Assembly (NCBI GenBank): GCA_024402475.1
Contig: JAKSTQ010000007.1
Span: forward strand, 31,142-95,141
Direction of reading: 5' to 3'
DNA length: 64,000 bases
Source of the DNA: Treponema sp.
GTDB lineage: Bacteria; Spirochaetota; Spirochaetia; Treponematales; Treponemataceae
Part shown: piece by piece, positions 1-8,080 of the stretch
Numbering within the stretch: position 1 is the first letter of the stretch
Layout of the letters: every line of letters begins with the position of its first letter
The notes under the pieces: generated by a model
Databases searched by the model: none
What the model was told of the DNA's origin: nothing
Seen by the model: the letters and a program-made list of their open reading frames with translations, nothing else
Position numbers and translations under genes: made by a program

Positions 1-134
1 GAAGGAACATTCATCACAAGAGCTGCAGTAAATTTTGCTTTATCAAGACCAAGCCAGCTGAAGATTTTTGGTCCCAGTCCTGCACAAATATGATCGATTA
101 CAAGACCATTTTTAATTGTATCTACATTCAACAT
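1..134 (-). CDS. pyrI: Aspartate carbamoyltransferase regulatory subunit PyrI (5' part only)
   Basis: Only the first 44 codons lie in the window; the gene runs off the left edge. The visible N-terminus reads MLNVDTIKNG, then GLVIDHICAG and KIFSWLGLD, the opening beta-strand and nucleotide-effector region typical of PyrI (family pattern IxxGxVIDHIxAG). PyrI binds CTP/ATP and tunes the catalytic PyrB trimer in pyrimidine synthesis. It begins 15 bases after the pyrB stop, with a GAGGT ribosome binding site in the gap, so pyrB-pyrI is one transcript. The C-terminal zinc-binding domain cannot be seen. Confidence 0.9.
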   Translation of the reverse strand, partial: MLNVDTIKNGLVIDHICAGLGPKIFSWLGLDKAKFTAALVMNVP

Positions 135-149
135 ATCGCTTACCTCTTA

Positions 150-1073
150 TTAAAGTGAACCTGTAACTTTTGCAATCAAAGCCATACGGGCATACATTCC
201 GAACTTAACCTGCTTGAAATATGCTGCGCGCGGATCATCATCAACTTCTGGCTGGATTTCGTTTACACGTGGAAGCGGATGCAGAACGATCATATCTTTT
301 TTTGCAAGTTTCATTTTTTCAGAATCAAGAATATAACTGTCTTTAAGGCGAATATAATCTTCTTCGTTAAAGAATCGTTCTTTCTGAACGCGTGTCATGT
401 AAAGAATATCAAGATCGCCCATTACATCTTCAAGGCGTTCTGCTGTTGTATACTGAATGCCTTTTGGATCAAGAATATTTTCTTTCATATATTCAGGAAT
501 GCTCAATTCTTTTGGACTGATGAATACGAACTTATTTGTCGGATAGCGGCTCATTGCCTGTGTCAAACTGTGAACTGTTCTACCGAACATCAAGTCTCCA
601 CAAAAACCGATTGTCTGTCCTTCGTAACTTCCTCTTAAACGACGAATTGTCAAAAGGTCAGTTAATGTCTGTGTCGGATGAAAATGGCCGCCGTCGCCCG
701 CGTTAATAATTGGTACCGGTGAATATTTCGAAGCAAGTAAAGCAGCTCCTTCTTTTGGACTGCGCATTGCAATTACGTCAACGTAAGAAGAAACTACACG
801 GATTGTATCTGCAAGAGTTTCACCTTTTGATGTCGAAGTATTACTTGCATCAGAAAAGCCTTCTACAGTTCCGCCAAGGTGAAGCATGGCAGCTTCGAAA
901 CTCAGGCGGGTTCTGGTACTTGGCTCAAAAAAAAGTGTCGCAAGAATTTTCCCGCGACACACATCATTAAATGAATTAGGATCAACAATAATCTGTTCTG
1001 CCAATGAACAAATTTCATCAATTTCTGCTACTGATAGATTTTCCGGTTCAATTACATGTCGTCCTGTTAACAT
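150..1073 (-). CDS. pyrB: Aspartate carbamoyltransferase catalytic subunit
   Basis: 307 residues, the usual length. It catalyses carbamoyl phosphate + aspartate to N-carbamoylaspartate, the committed step of pyrimidine synthesis, in the cytoplasm. The carbamoyl-phosphate loop [13 protein letters not shown] (about residues 48-60), the HPTQTLTDL motif (about 132-140) and the aspartate-loop region HPLPRVNEI near residue 265 are all intact. It is first of a pyrB-pyrI pair. The start is preceded by AGGGGA and by a likely promoter at 1098-1126. The leader would be only about 20 nt, so no UTP-sensing attenuator hairpin is apparent. Confidence 0.96.
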   Translation of the reverse strand: MLTGRHVIEPENLSVAEIDEICSLAEQIIVDPNSFNDVCRGKILATLFFEPSTRTRLSFEAAMLHLGGTVEGFSDASNTSTSKGETLADTIRVVSSYVDVIAMRSPKEGAALLASKYSPVPIINAGDGGHFHPTQTLTDLLTIRRLRGSYEGQTIGFCGDLMFGRTVHSLTQAMSRYPTNKFVFISPKELSIPEYMKENILDPKGIQYTTAERLEDVMGDLDILYMTRVQKERFFNEEDYIRLKDSYILDSEKMKLAKKDMIVLHPLPRVNEIQPEVDDDPRAAYFKQVKFGMYARMALIAKVTGSL

Positions 1074-1097
1074 AGAGTTCCCCTAAAATTTTTATTT

Positions 1098-1126
1098 ATT
1101 ATATCAACTACTTTATTTTGTTTCTA
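1098..1126 (-). promoter_or_regulatory. Likely promoter of pyrB-pyrI
   Basis: Reading leftward, a TAGAAA -35 and a perfect TATAAT -10 are separated by 17 bases, about 25 bases upstream of the pyrB start. It is divergent from the promoter at 1148-1176. Confidence 0.5.
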
Positions 1127-1147
1127 GTCGGATTAAAGATTTCTATG

Positions 1148-1176
1148 TAGACAAATTACGGTTTTTTGCAGATAAT
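1148..1176 (+). promoter_or_regulatory. Likely promoter of the Hsp70-like/LysM gene
   Basis: TAGACA, 17-base spacer, GATAAT: each hexamer matches the sigma-70 consensus at five of six positions. The predicted transcript start near 1183 puts the hairpin at 1188-1217 at the very 5' end of the mRNA. Confidence 0.55.
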
Positions 1177-1187
1177 AGTAGAGATAG

Positions 1188-1217
1188 GGTAAAAATTCCT
1201 GTTTTTGAATTTTTGCC
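1188..1217 (+). promoter_or_regulatory. 5'-UTR hairpin before the Hsp70-like/LysM gene
   Basis: GGTAAAAATTC and GAATTTTTGCC pair over 11 positions (one G-U) around an 8-base loop. The hairpin ends just before the AAGGGG ribosome binding site at 1224-1229. It lacks a T-tract, so a role in mRNA stability or translation is likelier than termination; this is inference. Confidence 0.45.
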
Positions 1218-1237
1218 TTCACCAAGGGGATTCTTAA

Positions 1238-3160
1238 ATGAAGAAAATCGGTATCAAACTTGCAGATGGAACATTCTATCCAGTTATGGAAGAAGGTTCA
1301 CCTATCACAAAAGAAATTAACCTCACAACTGTAAAAGATGACCAGACAACAATTCACGTTGACCTTTACCGTTCAGAAGACGATTCCATGGAAAACGCAG
1401 AATATGTTGATACCCTTCACATTGAACACATCAAGAAACATCCTAACGGTGAACCGACAATTGACCTTCAGCTTACCCTTGACGAAAATAACGAACTTTC
1501 TGCCAGCATCCGTGACCAGGAAACAGGAACAGAAAATTCAACAAATGTTGTTCTCGAATCTACACTTACAAATATTCATGTTGCACCTGAATCAGATTCT
1601 GACGCAGATGCTGTTCTTGCTTCTACCGATGCTTTAGGATTTGAAGACTTTGATCTTGAAGAAGCACTTAAAAATCCTTCTGAACCAGACGAATTCCCTG
1701 AAGACACAGCTTTTGATCCAAACAGCCTTCAGTTCGATTCAATGATCGAAGAAACCGCTCCTTCTGAAATCGAAGAAGATTTACCTGAAGAAATTGAAAT
1801 CCCTGTAGACCCAGAAACCACAACTGACGAACTTGCAACAATTAATCTTGATTACTCACCAGACGAAGAAAAAATGAACGGAATGACAGATACAAGCGAT
1901 CTTGATTCCCTTCTTGATTCCGTTGACCTTCCAGAAAATATTGAATCAGATTCTTCAGAAACCGACATTGATTTCAGCGTACCTGAAACAGAAGCTGACA
2001 ACACTGAAATTGACTTCAGCATGCCAGACGATGAACCGGCAATTTTCGAATCTACAGAAACTGATTCACCTGATTTTGACATCACTGACTCCGAAACAGA
2101 AATCAATTCCGACGAAGAAATCGATCTTACAATTCCGGAAATGGAAGAATCTCAGCCGGCCCAGACTGAAAATTCAGACCTGGACTTTTCAATGCCAGAC
2201 ATGGAATCTGACAGTACAGAAATCGACTTCAGCGTGCCGGACACAGAAACTGATAGCACTGACATCGACTTCAGCATGCCTGACGACGAACCATCAGTTT
2301 TCGACACAACAGAATCTGACAATACAGAACTCGCCTTTGACATGCCTGATACAGAATCTGACAGCACAGATATCGACTTCAGCATACCGGACACAGAATC
2401 TGACAACACTGACATCGACTTCAGCATGCCTGACACAGAATCTGACAACTCTGACATCGACTTCAGCATGCCGGACGATGAACCAATGTTCCAGGACGAA
2501 CAGACAGATTCCTTTGAAGAAACAGAAACTTCACAGGACATCAATTCTTTTGCCGGCGGTTCTGCAGGACTTGATTTTTCTGACCTCCTTGATGAAGAAA
2601 CAAAAGAAGGCAATGCTGCCGGTGCCGTTTCAAAAGATGAAATCAAAAAGAAGACAAGAGTTCCGGTTATCATCTGCATCATCTGTGCAATAATCTGTAT
2701 CATCGGAGCAGCACTTGTTCTTTTTGTAATTCCTTCAAAAATCAATCTTTTGAAATCCCGCAATACAAAAAATACTGAACAGACTGCTGTAGAAAAAACA
2801 GAAGAATCTGCAAAAGAAACTCCTGCTGAAAAAACAGAAGATAAAAAAGATGCTCCAGCTCAGACAGAAAAAGATTCCCCTGTAGTTGTAGAAGCAGAAA
2901 AGCCTGCCGAACAGCATCCTGCAAAACAGGAAGAAATTGTTGTAGCACCTGCAGTTGAAGTTGTTCCACAGCCTGTAAAAACAACTGCTAATCCTGCTGA
3001 CAACATCAAATATAAAATCAAATGGGGCGACACTCTTTGGGATATTTCCACAACTTACTACAAGACTCCATGGAAATATAAAAAGATTGCCCGTTTCAAT
3101 AACATTAAAAATCCTGATAAGATTATTTCTGGAACTACAATCATAATTCCTGCTGAATAA
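1238..3160 (+). CDS. Membrane protein: Hsp70-type substrate-binding domain, acidic repeats, TM helix, LysM
   Basis: 640 residues. Residues 1-105 resemble the beta substrate-binding domain of DnaK (IGIKLADGTFYPVMEEG, later TTIHVDLYRSE and LSASIRDQETG) but there is no ATPase domain. Residues about 110-450 are strongly acidic and include a 14-residue repeat (DIDFSMPDTESDNT). A single transmembrane helix lies at about 475-497, followed by a Lys/Glu/Ala/Pro-rich linker and a C-terminal LysM (about 591-638, WGDTLWDISTTYY). The likely topology is cytoplasmic N-terminus and periplasmic, peptidoglycan-binding C-terminus. The transglycosylase gene follows 22 bases later, suggesting a joint role in wall remodelling or envelope anchoring. 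The function is not known to me. Confidence 0.75.
   Translation: MKKIGIKLADGTFYPVMEEGSPITKEINLTTVKDDQTTIHVDLYRSEDDSMENAEYVDTLHIEHIKKHPNGEPTIDLQLTLDENNELSASIRDQETGTENSTNVVLESTLTNIHVAPESDSDADAVLASTDALGFEDFDLEEALKNPSEPDEFPEDTAFDPNSLQFDSMIEETAPSEIEEDLPEEIEIPVDPETTTDELATINLDYSPDEEKMNGMTDTSDLDSLLDSVDLPENIESDSSETDIDFSVPETEADNTEIDFSMPDDEPAIFESTETDSPDFDITDSETEINSDEEIDLTIPEMEESQPAQTENSDLDFSMPDMESDSTEIDFSVPDTETDSTDIDFSMPDDEPSVFDTTESDNTELAFDMPDTESDSTDIDFSIPDTESDNTDIDFSMPDTESDNSDIDFSMPDDEPMFQDEQTDSFEETETSQDINSFAGGSAGLDFSDLLDEETKEGNAAGAVSKDEIKKKTRVPVIICIICAIICIIGAALVLFVIPSKINLLKSRNTKNTEQTAVEKTEESAKETPAEKTEDKKDAPAQTEKDSPVVVEAEKPAEQHPAKQEEIVVAPAVEVVPQPVKTTANPADNIKYKIKWGDTLWDISTTYYKTPWKYKKIARFNNIKNPDKIISGTTIIIPAE
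2213..2488 (+). repeat. In-frame 42-base repeats encoding DIDFSMPDTESDNT
   Basis: Exactly 42-base-spaced units begin at 2369, 2411 and 2453; diverged copies occur upstream to about 1960. Near-identity at the nucleotide level indicates recent expansion or homogenisation, and copy number probably varies between strains. Confidence 0.8.
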
Positions 3161-3182
3161 TCCAGGCAACGGATTAGCTTTT

Positions 3183-5330
3183 ATGAAAACATCTAAATTC
3201 CTCACTTTAACCATATTGGCTGGACTGACTTTTATCAGCTGTTCTGCCCGTAATGAAAATACTCTTCAAAAAAAATATGGTCCTGATGCCAACTACTTTA
3301 TCGGTTTGCAGGCTGCAGAAAAAAGTGACACAAAAAAAGCTCTCCGCCATTTTAACCGCTGTATTTCTTCCGGCTCAAAATATACAGCCCGCAGAAGTAT
3401 GGAACAGAAAATTAAACTTGGAAACATTCAGGATAAAGTAAAATCCTGCAAAGAATATCTTGAACTTTATAACGATGATGCTGCTTTAATTTTTGCCGGC
3501 CACGAACTTATTGCCAACAACGAATATGCACTTCTGTTAAATTACACCAAAAACATTGATGTGACTTCCTGTTCAAATGAACTTGTCAAACTTTACCTTT
3601 CCTGCATCAAAGAAAAAGATCCCTCAAATCTTGCCCTGGTTATCCAGAAATGGTTCACAGAACGTCCGCTTTCTCCTGAACATATTTCTTTTTACAATGA
3701 ATATCTTTCGCCTGCAGAAGCTTCTCTTGAAGATAACCAGCTGATTCCCATCCAGCAGACTTCTTCTATACTTGAACGCCGCAGTTTAATTCAATCGGAA
3801 TACAATACAATTTACCTTTTCAGAGTCTATGTTTACACAAAGGAATATGCAAAAGCCTATTCTTTGGTAGACAGAATCCTAGAAATCACATCAAATTCCA
3901 TTCCATTAACAACTGCTCTGGCCGAAGATTTAGGAAAAACACTTCTTTCCGGAAGCCGTAAATATCAGGCCAACGCCAGCATACTGGAAAAGATTGCCGG
4001 GTCGACAGAATATTCTAACGACATAAAATATTGTGCTTACCTTTACGCAGGACGCATTTATTCCAAGGGCGGAATGACAACAAAATCCTCATATCGCTTT
4101 GAAGACGCCTTTAACATTTCAACAAATGACAAAGATTACGATAAAGCGCTGTGGTATTATATTAATGCAAAACTTGCCTTGTCGACAGAATCTGCCGTTA
4201 ACGCTGTTGAAAAATACTGTTCAACCTGGAAAAACCCCTACTACTTTGATGACCTTTTGGATTCTTTGAGCACACAGATTATGACAGAAGGAAAATGGCA
4301 GCTTTACGCAAAACTTTATCCTATTCTTGATGGATATGCTGATAACGCAACAACTTCTCAATACGCTTACCTTACCGGCCGCCTGATTAACCTTAACTAC
4401 ATCAAAGGAACAGATGAACAAGCTCAGACCGCATTTGAAAAAGCCGTAACTTTAAATGCAGGAATTGATGTTTATTACAGACTTCTTGCAGCAAGAGAAT
4501 TGAACTGGGATTCGCAGAAAATTCAAAGTACGATTTTTACTCCTGCACATTCTTCTGTTGCATCTTCTGATACCGATTTGCAGACCCTAATCCGCGGTTA
4601 TGCAGATTTCGGTTTTGCACATCTTATTTATCCTGAATGGAAATATTTCATTACTCAGCAAAAAAATCCATTCGATCTTGAAACTATAATTCAGGCTTCT
4701 GAACTCTTACGAAAATGTGCAACTTACGAAAACAACTATTTTTATTACAGCCTTAGAATGATGGCTACAACTTCAAATCTTGATAATGCGCCTGTTAACA
4801 AAAAATGTTTTGAGCTTTCATATCCAAAAAACTTTTCCCGTTATGTAGAAAAAGCCTGCCAGGAATTTGGTGTAGATGAATACGACATGCTTGGACTTAT
4901 CCGCACAGAAAGTTTTTTCCAGACAGCAGTTTCAAGTTCAGCAGGCGCTGTTGGTCTTACTCAGCTCATGGAAGAAACAGCAATCGATTGTGCTTCACGC
5001 TTAAAAATCCAGGACCTTGATATCCGCGATCCTCAAACCAATATCCGCATCGGAACTTATTATTACGGCAATCTTGTTAAACGCCTTGACGGTTCAAATA
5101 TTTTAGCTTTGTTCGCTTACAACGCAGGTCCAAACCGTGTACGACGCTGGCTTAAAACTTCGCAGATTGGTCTTGGAAAATATAATGAACTTCCATCAGA
5201 TTTATTTCTTGAAACAATTCCATTCCGTGAAACAAGAGAATACGGACGCAAAGTAATTTCTGCTTCTGCAATTTATGCCTGGCTTTACTACCAGAAGAAT
5301 CCGGGCGATATCGTTGTAGAAAAAATGTAA
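3183..5330 (+). CDS. Lytic murein transglycosylase lipoprotein (SLT domain)
   Basis: 715 residues. The N-terminus is a lipoprotein signal (LTFISC, lipidated Cys near residue 21). A long helical, TPR-like region (about 30-540) precedes a C-terminal SLT/goose-lysozyme-like domain (about 555-690). The catalytic Glu is E576 in the motif RTESFF; SSAGAVGLTQLM and AYNAGPNRVRRWL are the family's other conserved blocks. The architecture is that of the Slt70 family, which cleaves glycan strands to give 1,6-anhydro-muropeptides. It follows the LysM gene by 22 bases with no strong ribosome binding site, consistent with co-transcription. Lipidation suggests it works from the periplasmic face of a membrane. 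Confidence 0.88.
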   Translation: MKTSKFLTLTILAGLTFISCSARNENTLQKKYGPDANYFIGLQAAEKSDTKKALRHFNRCISSGSKYTARRSMEQKIKLGNIQDKVKSCKEYLELYNDDAALIFAGHELIANNEYALLLNYTKNIDVTSCSNELVKLYLSCIKEKDPSNLALVIQKWFTERPLSPEHISFYNEYLSPAEASLEDNQLIPIQQTSSILERRSLIQSEYNTIYLFRVYVYTKEYAKAYSLVDRILEITSNSIPLTTALAEDLGKTLLSGSRKYQANASILEKIAGSTEYSNDIKYCAYLYAGRIYSKGGMTTKSSYRFEDAFNISTNDKDYDKALWYYINAKLALSTESAVNAVEKYCSTWKNPYYFDDLLDSLSTQIMTEGKWQLYAKLYPILDGYADNATTSQYAYLTGRLINLNYIKGTDEQAQTAFEKAVTLNAGIDVYYRLLAARELNWDSQKIQSTIFTPAHSSVASSDTDLQTLIRGYADFGFAHLIYPEWKYFITQQKNPFDLETIIQASELLRKCATYENNYFYYSLRMMATTSNLDNAPVNKKCFELSYPKNFSRYVEKACQEFGVDEYDMLGLIRTESFFQTAVSSSAGAVGLTQLMEETAIDCASRLKIQDLDIRDPQTNIRIGTYYYGNLVKRLDGSNILALFAYNAGPNRVRRWLKTSQIGLGKYNELPSDLFLETIPFRETREYGRKVISASAIYAWLYYQKNPGDIVVEKM

Positions 5331-5342
5331 ATTTACTATAAT
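5314..5342 (+). promoter_or_regulatory. Possible promoter of the antiporter gene
   Basis: TTGTAG, 17 bases, perfect TATAAT, overlapping the end of the transglycosylase gene and about 30 bases before the antiporter start. Confidence 0.4.
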
Positions 5343-5373
5343 ACGTGCATTCCATATCTTTTTAGGTGTAATT

Positions 5374-7098
5374 ATGCACGAAACATTATCTCACATCATT
5401 CCTGAATCATTTCACTTTACTACACTTCAGGGAACCCAGCTTGTACTTCTTTTAGGAATCATCATGTTTTTTGGCGCTCTCGGCGGAAAACTTTTTCAAA
5501 AACTGAAGATTCCTCAGGTTGTAGGTTATATTGTCATCGGTATTTTAATCGGTTCTTCAGGCTTTCAGATTCTTGGTAAAGACACAATCGCTGCATTAAA
5601 TCCTGTCAGTACTGTTGCTCTTTCCCTCATCGGCTTTTTGATTGGTGGTGAATTAAAACTCAAGGTACTGCAGAAATACGGAAAACAGTTTGTCGGTATT
5701 CTTCTTTTTGAATCAATCACTCCATTCTTTATCGTTGGCGGAATCGTAACAGCAGTTTCTTTTTTCTTTACTAAAGATGTTGTCACTTCTGTTTCACTTG
5801 GACTTGTTCTTGGTGCCATCTGTTCTGCAACTGCACCAGCGGCTACCACAGACGTTCTTGTTGAATACAGAACCCGAGGCCCTTTAACAACAACAATTTA
5901 CGGTATCGTTGCAATGGACGACGCTGTTGCCCTTATCCTTTACGCAATTGCTTCTACTATAGCTTCGACACTTCTCGGCGGAAAACAGCTTTCTTTTGGA
6001 GCACAGATGCTTACAATTGGAAAAGATATTTTTGGTTCTATCCTTGTAGGAAGTATTTTTGGTTTTGTATTAAGCATGATTATCCGCCATGTTCTTACAG
6101 ATGAAGGCCGAATCCTTTCTTTCTCTCTTGGAACACTTTTCCTTTGCACAGGCTGCTGTATAATTTTCGGTCTTGATAATATTCTTGCAGCAATGTCCCT
6201 TGGATTCTTTATGGTGAATTTTGCGCCTGCAAAAACAAGATCTGTATTTGACCTTACAACTAAATTTACACCACCGGTTTATGTTCTGTTCTTTGTTCTC
6301 GTTGGCGCAAAACTTGATATCTGGATCATTACTCCATATCTTGGACTTATCGCTTTGATTTATGTTTTCGGAAGAACATTAGGAAAAACAATCGGTTCCA
6401 TTCTTGGCGCAACACTTACTAAAGCACCAGTAACAGTCAAAAAATATTTACCTTATTGTCTTTTAAGTCAGGCAGGTGTTGCTATCGGTCTTTCAATTGC
6501 AGCGGGTAATGACTTTCCAGAAACTATCGGTCCAAAAATTCTTTTGATTATTACAGCAACTACATTTATTGTTCAGCTGCTTGGACCAATCTGCGTAAAA
6601 AAAGGTGTTACAAAAGCCGGCGAATGCGGACTTAACATTACAGAAGAAGACATTAAGAAAAATACTCAGGTTAAAGATGTTATGTTCGGTAACGATTATG
6701 TATGTAATCAGAACTCACCTGCAATAGTTACAGAAACAACAACACTTTCACAAATCGTTGATTCATTCAGTCACCAGCACAACCTTAACTACGTTGTAAA
6801 ATCTGATAATAAATTAACAGGCGTTATTTCTCTTGAACATGTAAAAGAAGTTCTTTCTATCGGTGAATTTGCTGACGGCCTTTTAGCAATGGATGTCATG
6901 GACAAGCCTTCTGTAACTTGTACTCCACAGATGTCACTGCCAGATGTTTATGAATTATTTGATTCAAATGATGTGGATGCAATTCCAATTGTAGATGAAA
7001 ATAACCTGCCATACGGCATTCTTGAAAGAAACTGCATTGACCACTACTTACATGCAAGAATCCTTGAACTGCATCGTAAAATCGAAAATCTTGGTTAA
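5374..7098 (+). CDS. Kef/CPA2-type cation:proton antiporter with two CBS domains
   Basis: 574 residues. About 12 transmembrane segments span residues 20-410, beginning with the Kef-type block KLKIPQVVGYIVIGILIGSS. The segment SATAPAATTDVLVEYRTRG followed by GIVAMDDAV supplies the acidic pair expected in the unwound transport helices. Residues about 435-560 form a CBS pair (VKDVMFGN, then MDVMDKPSVTC), usually a nucleotide- or ionic-strength-sensing module. There is no RCK/TrkA_N domain, which separates it from KefB/KefC. Substrate (Na+ or K+ exchanged for H+) cannot be told from sequence. Confidence 0.85.
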   Translation: MHETLSHIIPESFHFTTLQGTQLVLLLGIIMFFGALGGKLFQKLKIPQVVGYIVIGILIGSSGFQILGKDTIAALNPVSTVALSLIGFLIGGELKLKVLQKYGKQFVGILLFESITPFFIVGGIVTAVSFFFTKDVVTSVSLGLVLGAICSATAPAATTDVLVEYRTRGPLTTTIYGIVAMDDAVALILYAIASTIASTLLGGKQLSFGAQMLTIGKDIFGSILVGSIFGFVLSMIIRHVLTDEGRILSFSLGTLFLCTGCCIIFGLDNILAAMSLGFFMVNFAPAKTRSVFDLTTKFTPPVYVLFFVLVGAKLDIWIITPYLGLIALIYVFGRTLGKTIGSILGATLTKAPVTVKKYLPYCLLSQAGVAIGLSIAAGNDFPETIGPKILLIITATTFIVQLLGPICVKKGVTKAGECGLNITEEDIKKNTQVKDVMFGNDYVCNQNSPAIVTETTTLSQIVDSFSHQHNLNYVVKSDNKLTGVISLEHVKEVLSIGEFADGLLAMDVMDKPSVTCTPQMSLPDVYELFDSNDVDAIPIVDENNLPYGILERNCIDHYLHARILELHRKIENLG

Positions 7099-7107
7099 AA
7101 CCTTATA

Positions 7108-7152
7108 ATTGGTAGACAGAATGAACAATTTTTAAGCGTTCTGTCTACCAAT
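7108..7152. terminator. 14-bp perfect stem between convergent genes
   Basis: ATTGGTAGACAGAA and its exact complement flank a 17-base loop. The stem sits exactly between the stop codons of the convergent antiporter and LarE-like genes. There is no T-run on either side, so it may be a bidirectional barrier or 3'-end processing/stability structure rather than a classical intrinsic terminator. Confidence 0.5.
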
Positions 7153-7153
7153 C

Positions 7154-7960
7154 CTATTCCTGAAGCCTTACATTCTTGTACAAGGCACTCATTTTGTACC
7201 CGTCAAGATCAATCGTTACATAATCAAAACCAATCTTCTTAAATTCCTTGTAAATCGATTTCTGAATTCCATGGAATGTTTCGATAGAATTTTTATCTAT
7301 TACAATTCTGGCATGATTATTATCAAGCTTTACGTGAACATCCAGCAGATTATGATCGAAAAGGAATTCTTCGGCTTTTCGAACCATCTCGATTTTTTCA
7401 AATGTTAATTCCTGTCCAAATTCAATTCTTGTTGCAAAACATGGATTTTCCTTTTTTACAGGTATTTCCATTTGGTTAAGACAGTTTTTAACATCCTCTT
7501 TTGTAAAACCAAGATTTTTAAGCGGTGATACGATATTTAATTCTCTTAAGGCACGCATTCCCGGATTATATTCAAGCCGGTCATGAACTACACTGCAATC
7601 TAAAATCGTATCAATATTATAATTTGCAGCTTCCTGAATTACTGCCGTATAAAGAATTTTTTTGCAGTGGTAGCATCTGTCTGTCAGATTCTTTTTTAAA
7701 TTATCAAAAGCAAAAAGATCTATGCAGATACGATTATATTCAATTCCATACTTTTTACAAAAAGCCTGGCACTCTGATACTGTTTTTTCGCTGACAATAC
7801 GGGAATAAACATTTACCGCAACAACTTTTTCACCTAGGATATCATGGGCAACTTTTAGCAGTAATGTAGAGGAATTTCCTCCGCTGAACGCAATTGCAAC
7901 TTTTTTATATTTCGAAATTTCTTCTTTTAATTTTAGAAGCTTACTAGACGAATCTGACAT
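7154..7960 (-). CDS. LarE-like ATP-dependent sulfur transferase (PP-loop family)
   Basis: 268 residues, right for LarE, which activates a carboxylate by AMP transfer and donates sulfur to make the nickel-pincer cofactor. The PP-loop is AFSGGNSS (residues 25-31), where LarE normally has SGGVDSS: the usual Asp is Ser here. CYHCK (96-100) and the PCFATR segment with C174, matching the position of the sacrificial cysteine in Lactiplantibacillus LarE, are conserved. No larA, larB or larC is nearby, so it may serve another thiolation, or the partners are elsewhere. It appears monocistronic. Confidence 0.75.
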   Translation of the reverse strand: MSDSSSKLLKLKEEISKYKKVAIAFSGGNSSTLLLKVAHDILGEKVVAVNVYSRIVSEKTVSECQAFCKKYGIEYNRICIDLFAFDNLKKNLTDRCYHCKKILYTAVIQEAANYNIDTILDCSVVHDRLEYNPGMRALRELNIVSPLKNLGFTKEDVKNCLNQMEIPVKKENPCFATRIEFGQELTFEKIEMVRKAEEFLFDHNLLDVHVKLDNNHARIVIDKNSIETFHGIQKSIYKEFKKIGFDYVTIDLDGYKMSALYKNVRLQE

Positions 7961-8023
7961 AAAAACCTTTATTAAATCTTTTTATAGTATAAAACTAATT
8001 TCCGAATTTCACAAATTTTTTTT

Positions 8024-8062
8024 AAATAAAAAAACCGATACTGATTTTTCAGTATCGGTTTA
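8024..8062 (-). terminator. Intrinsic terminator after pheT
   Basis: Leftward: AAACCGATACTGA, short A-rich loop, TCAGTATCGGTTT, followed by a run of T. It ends the unit that includes pheT and probably the APE operon. Confidence 0.85.
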
Positions 8063-8080
8063 TATGATTCATTTTAAGAA

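Noticed and set aside
1852..2763. Long antisense and +1 frames over the acidic repeat gene
   Set aside because: They arise from the low-complexity codon pattern of the repeats; no ribosome binding site or family similarity.
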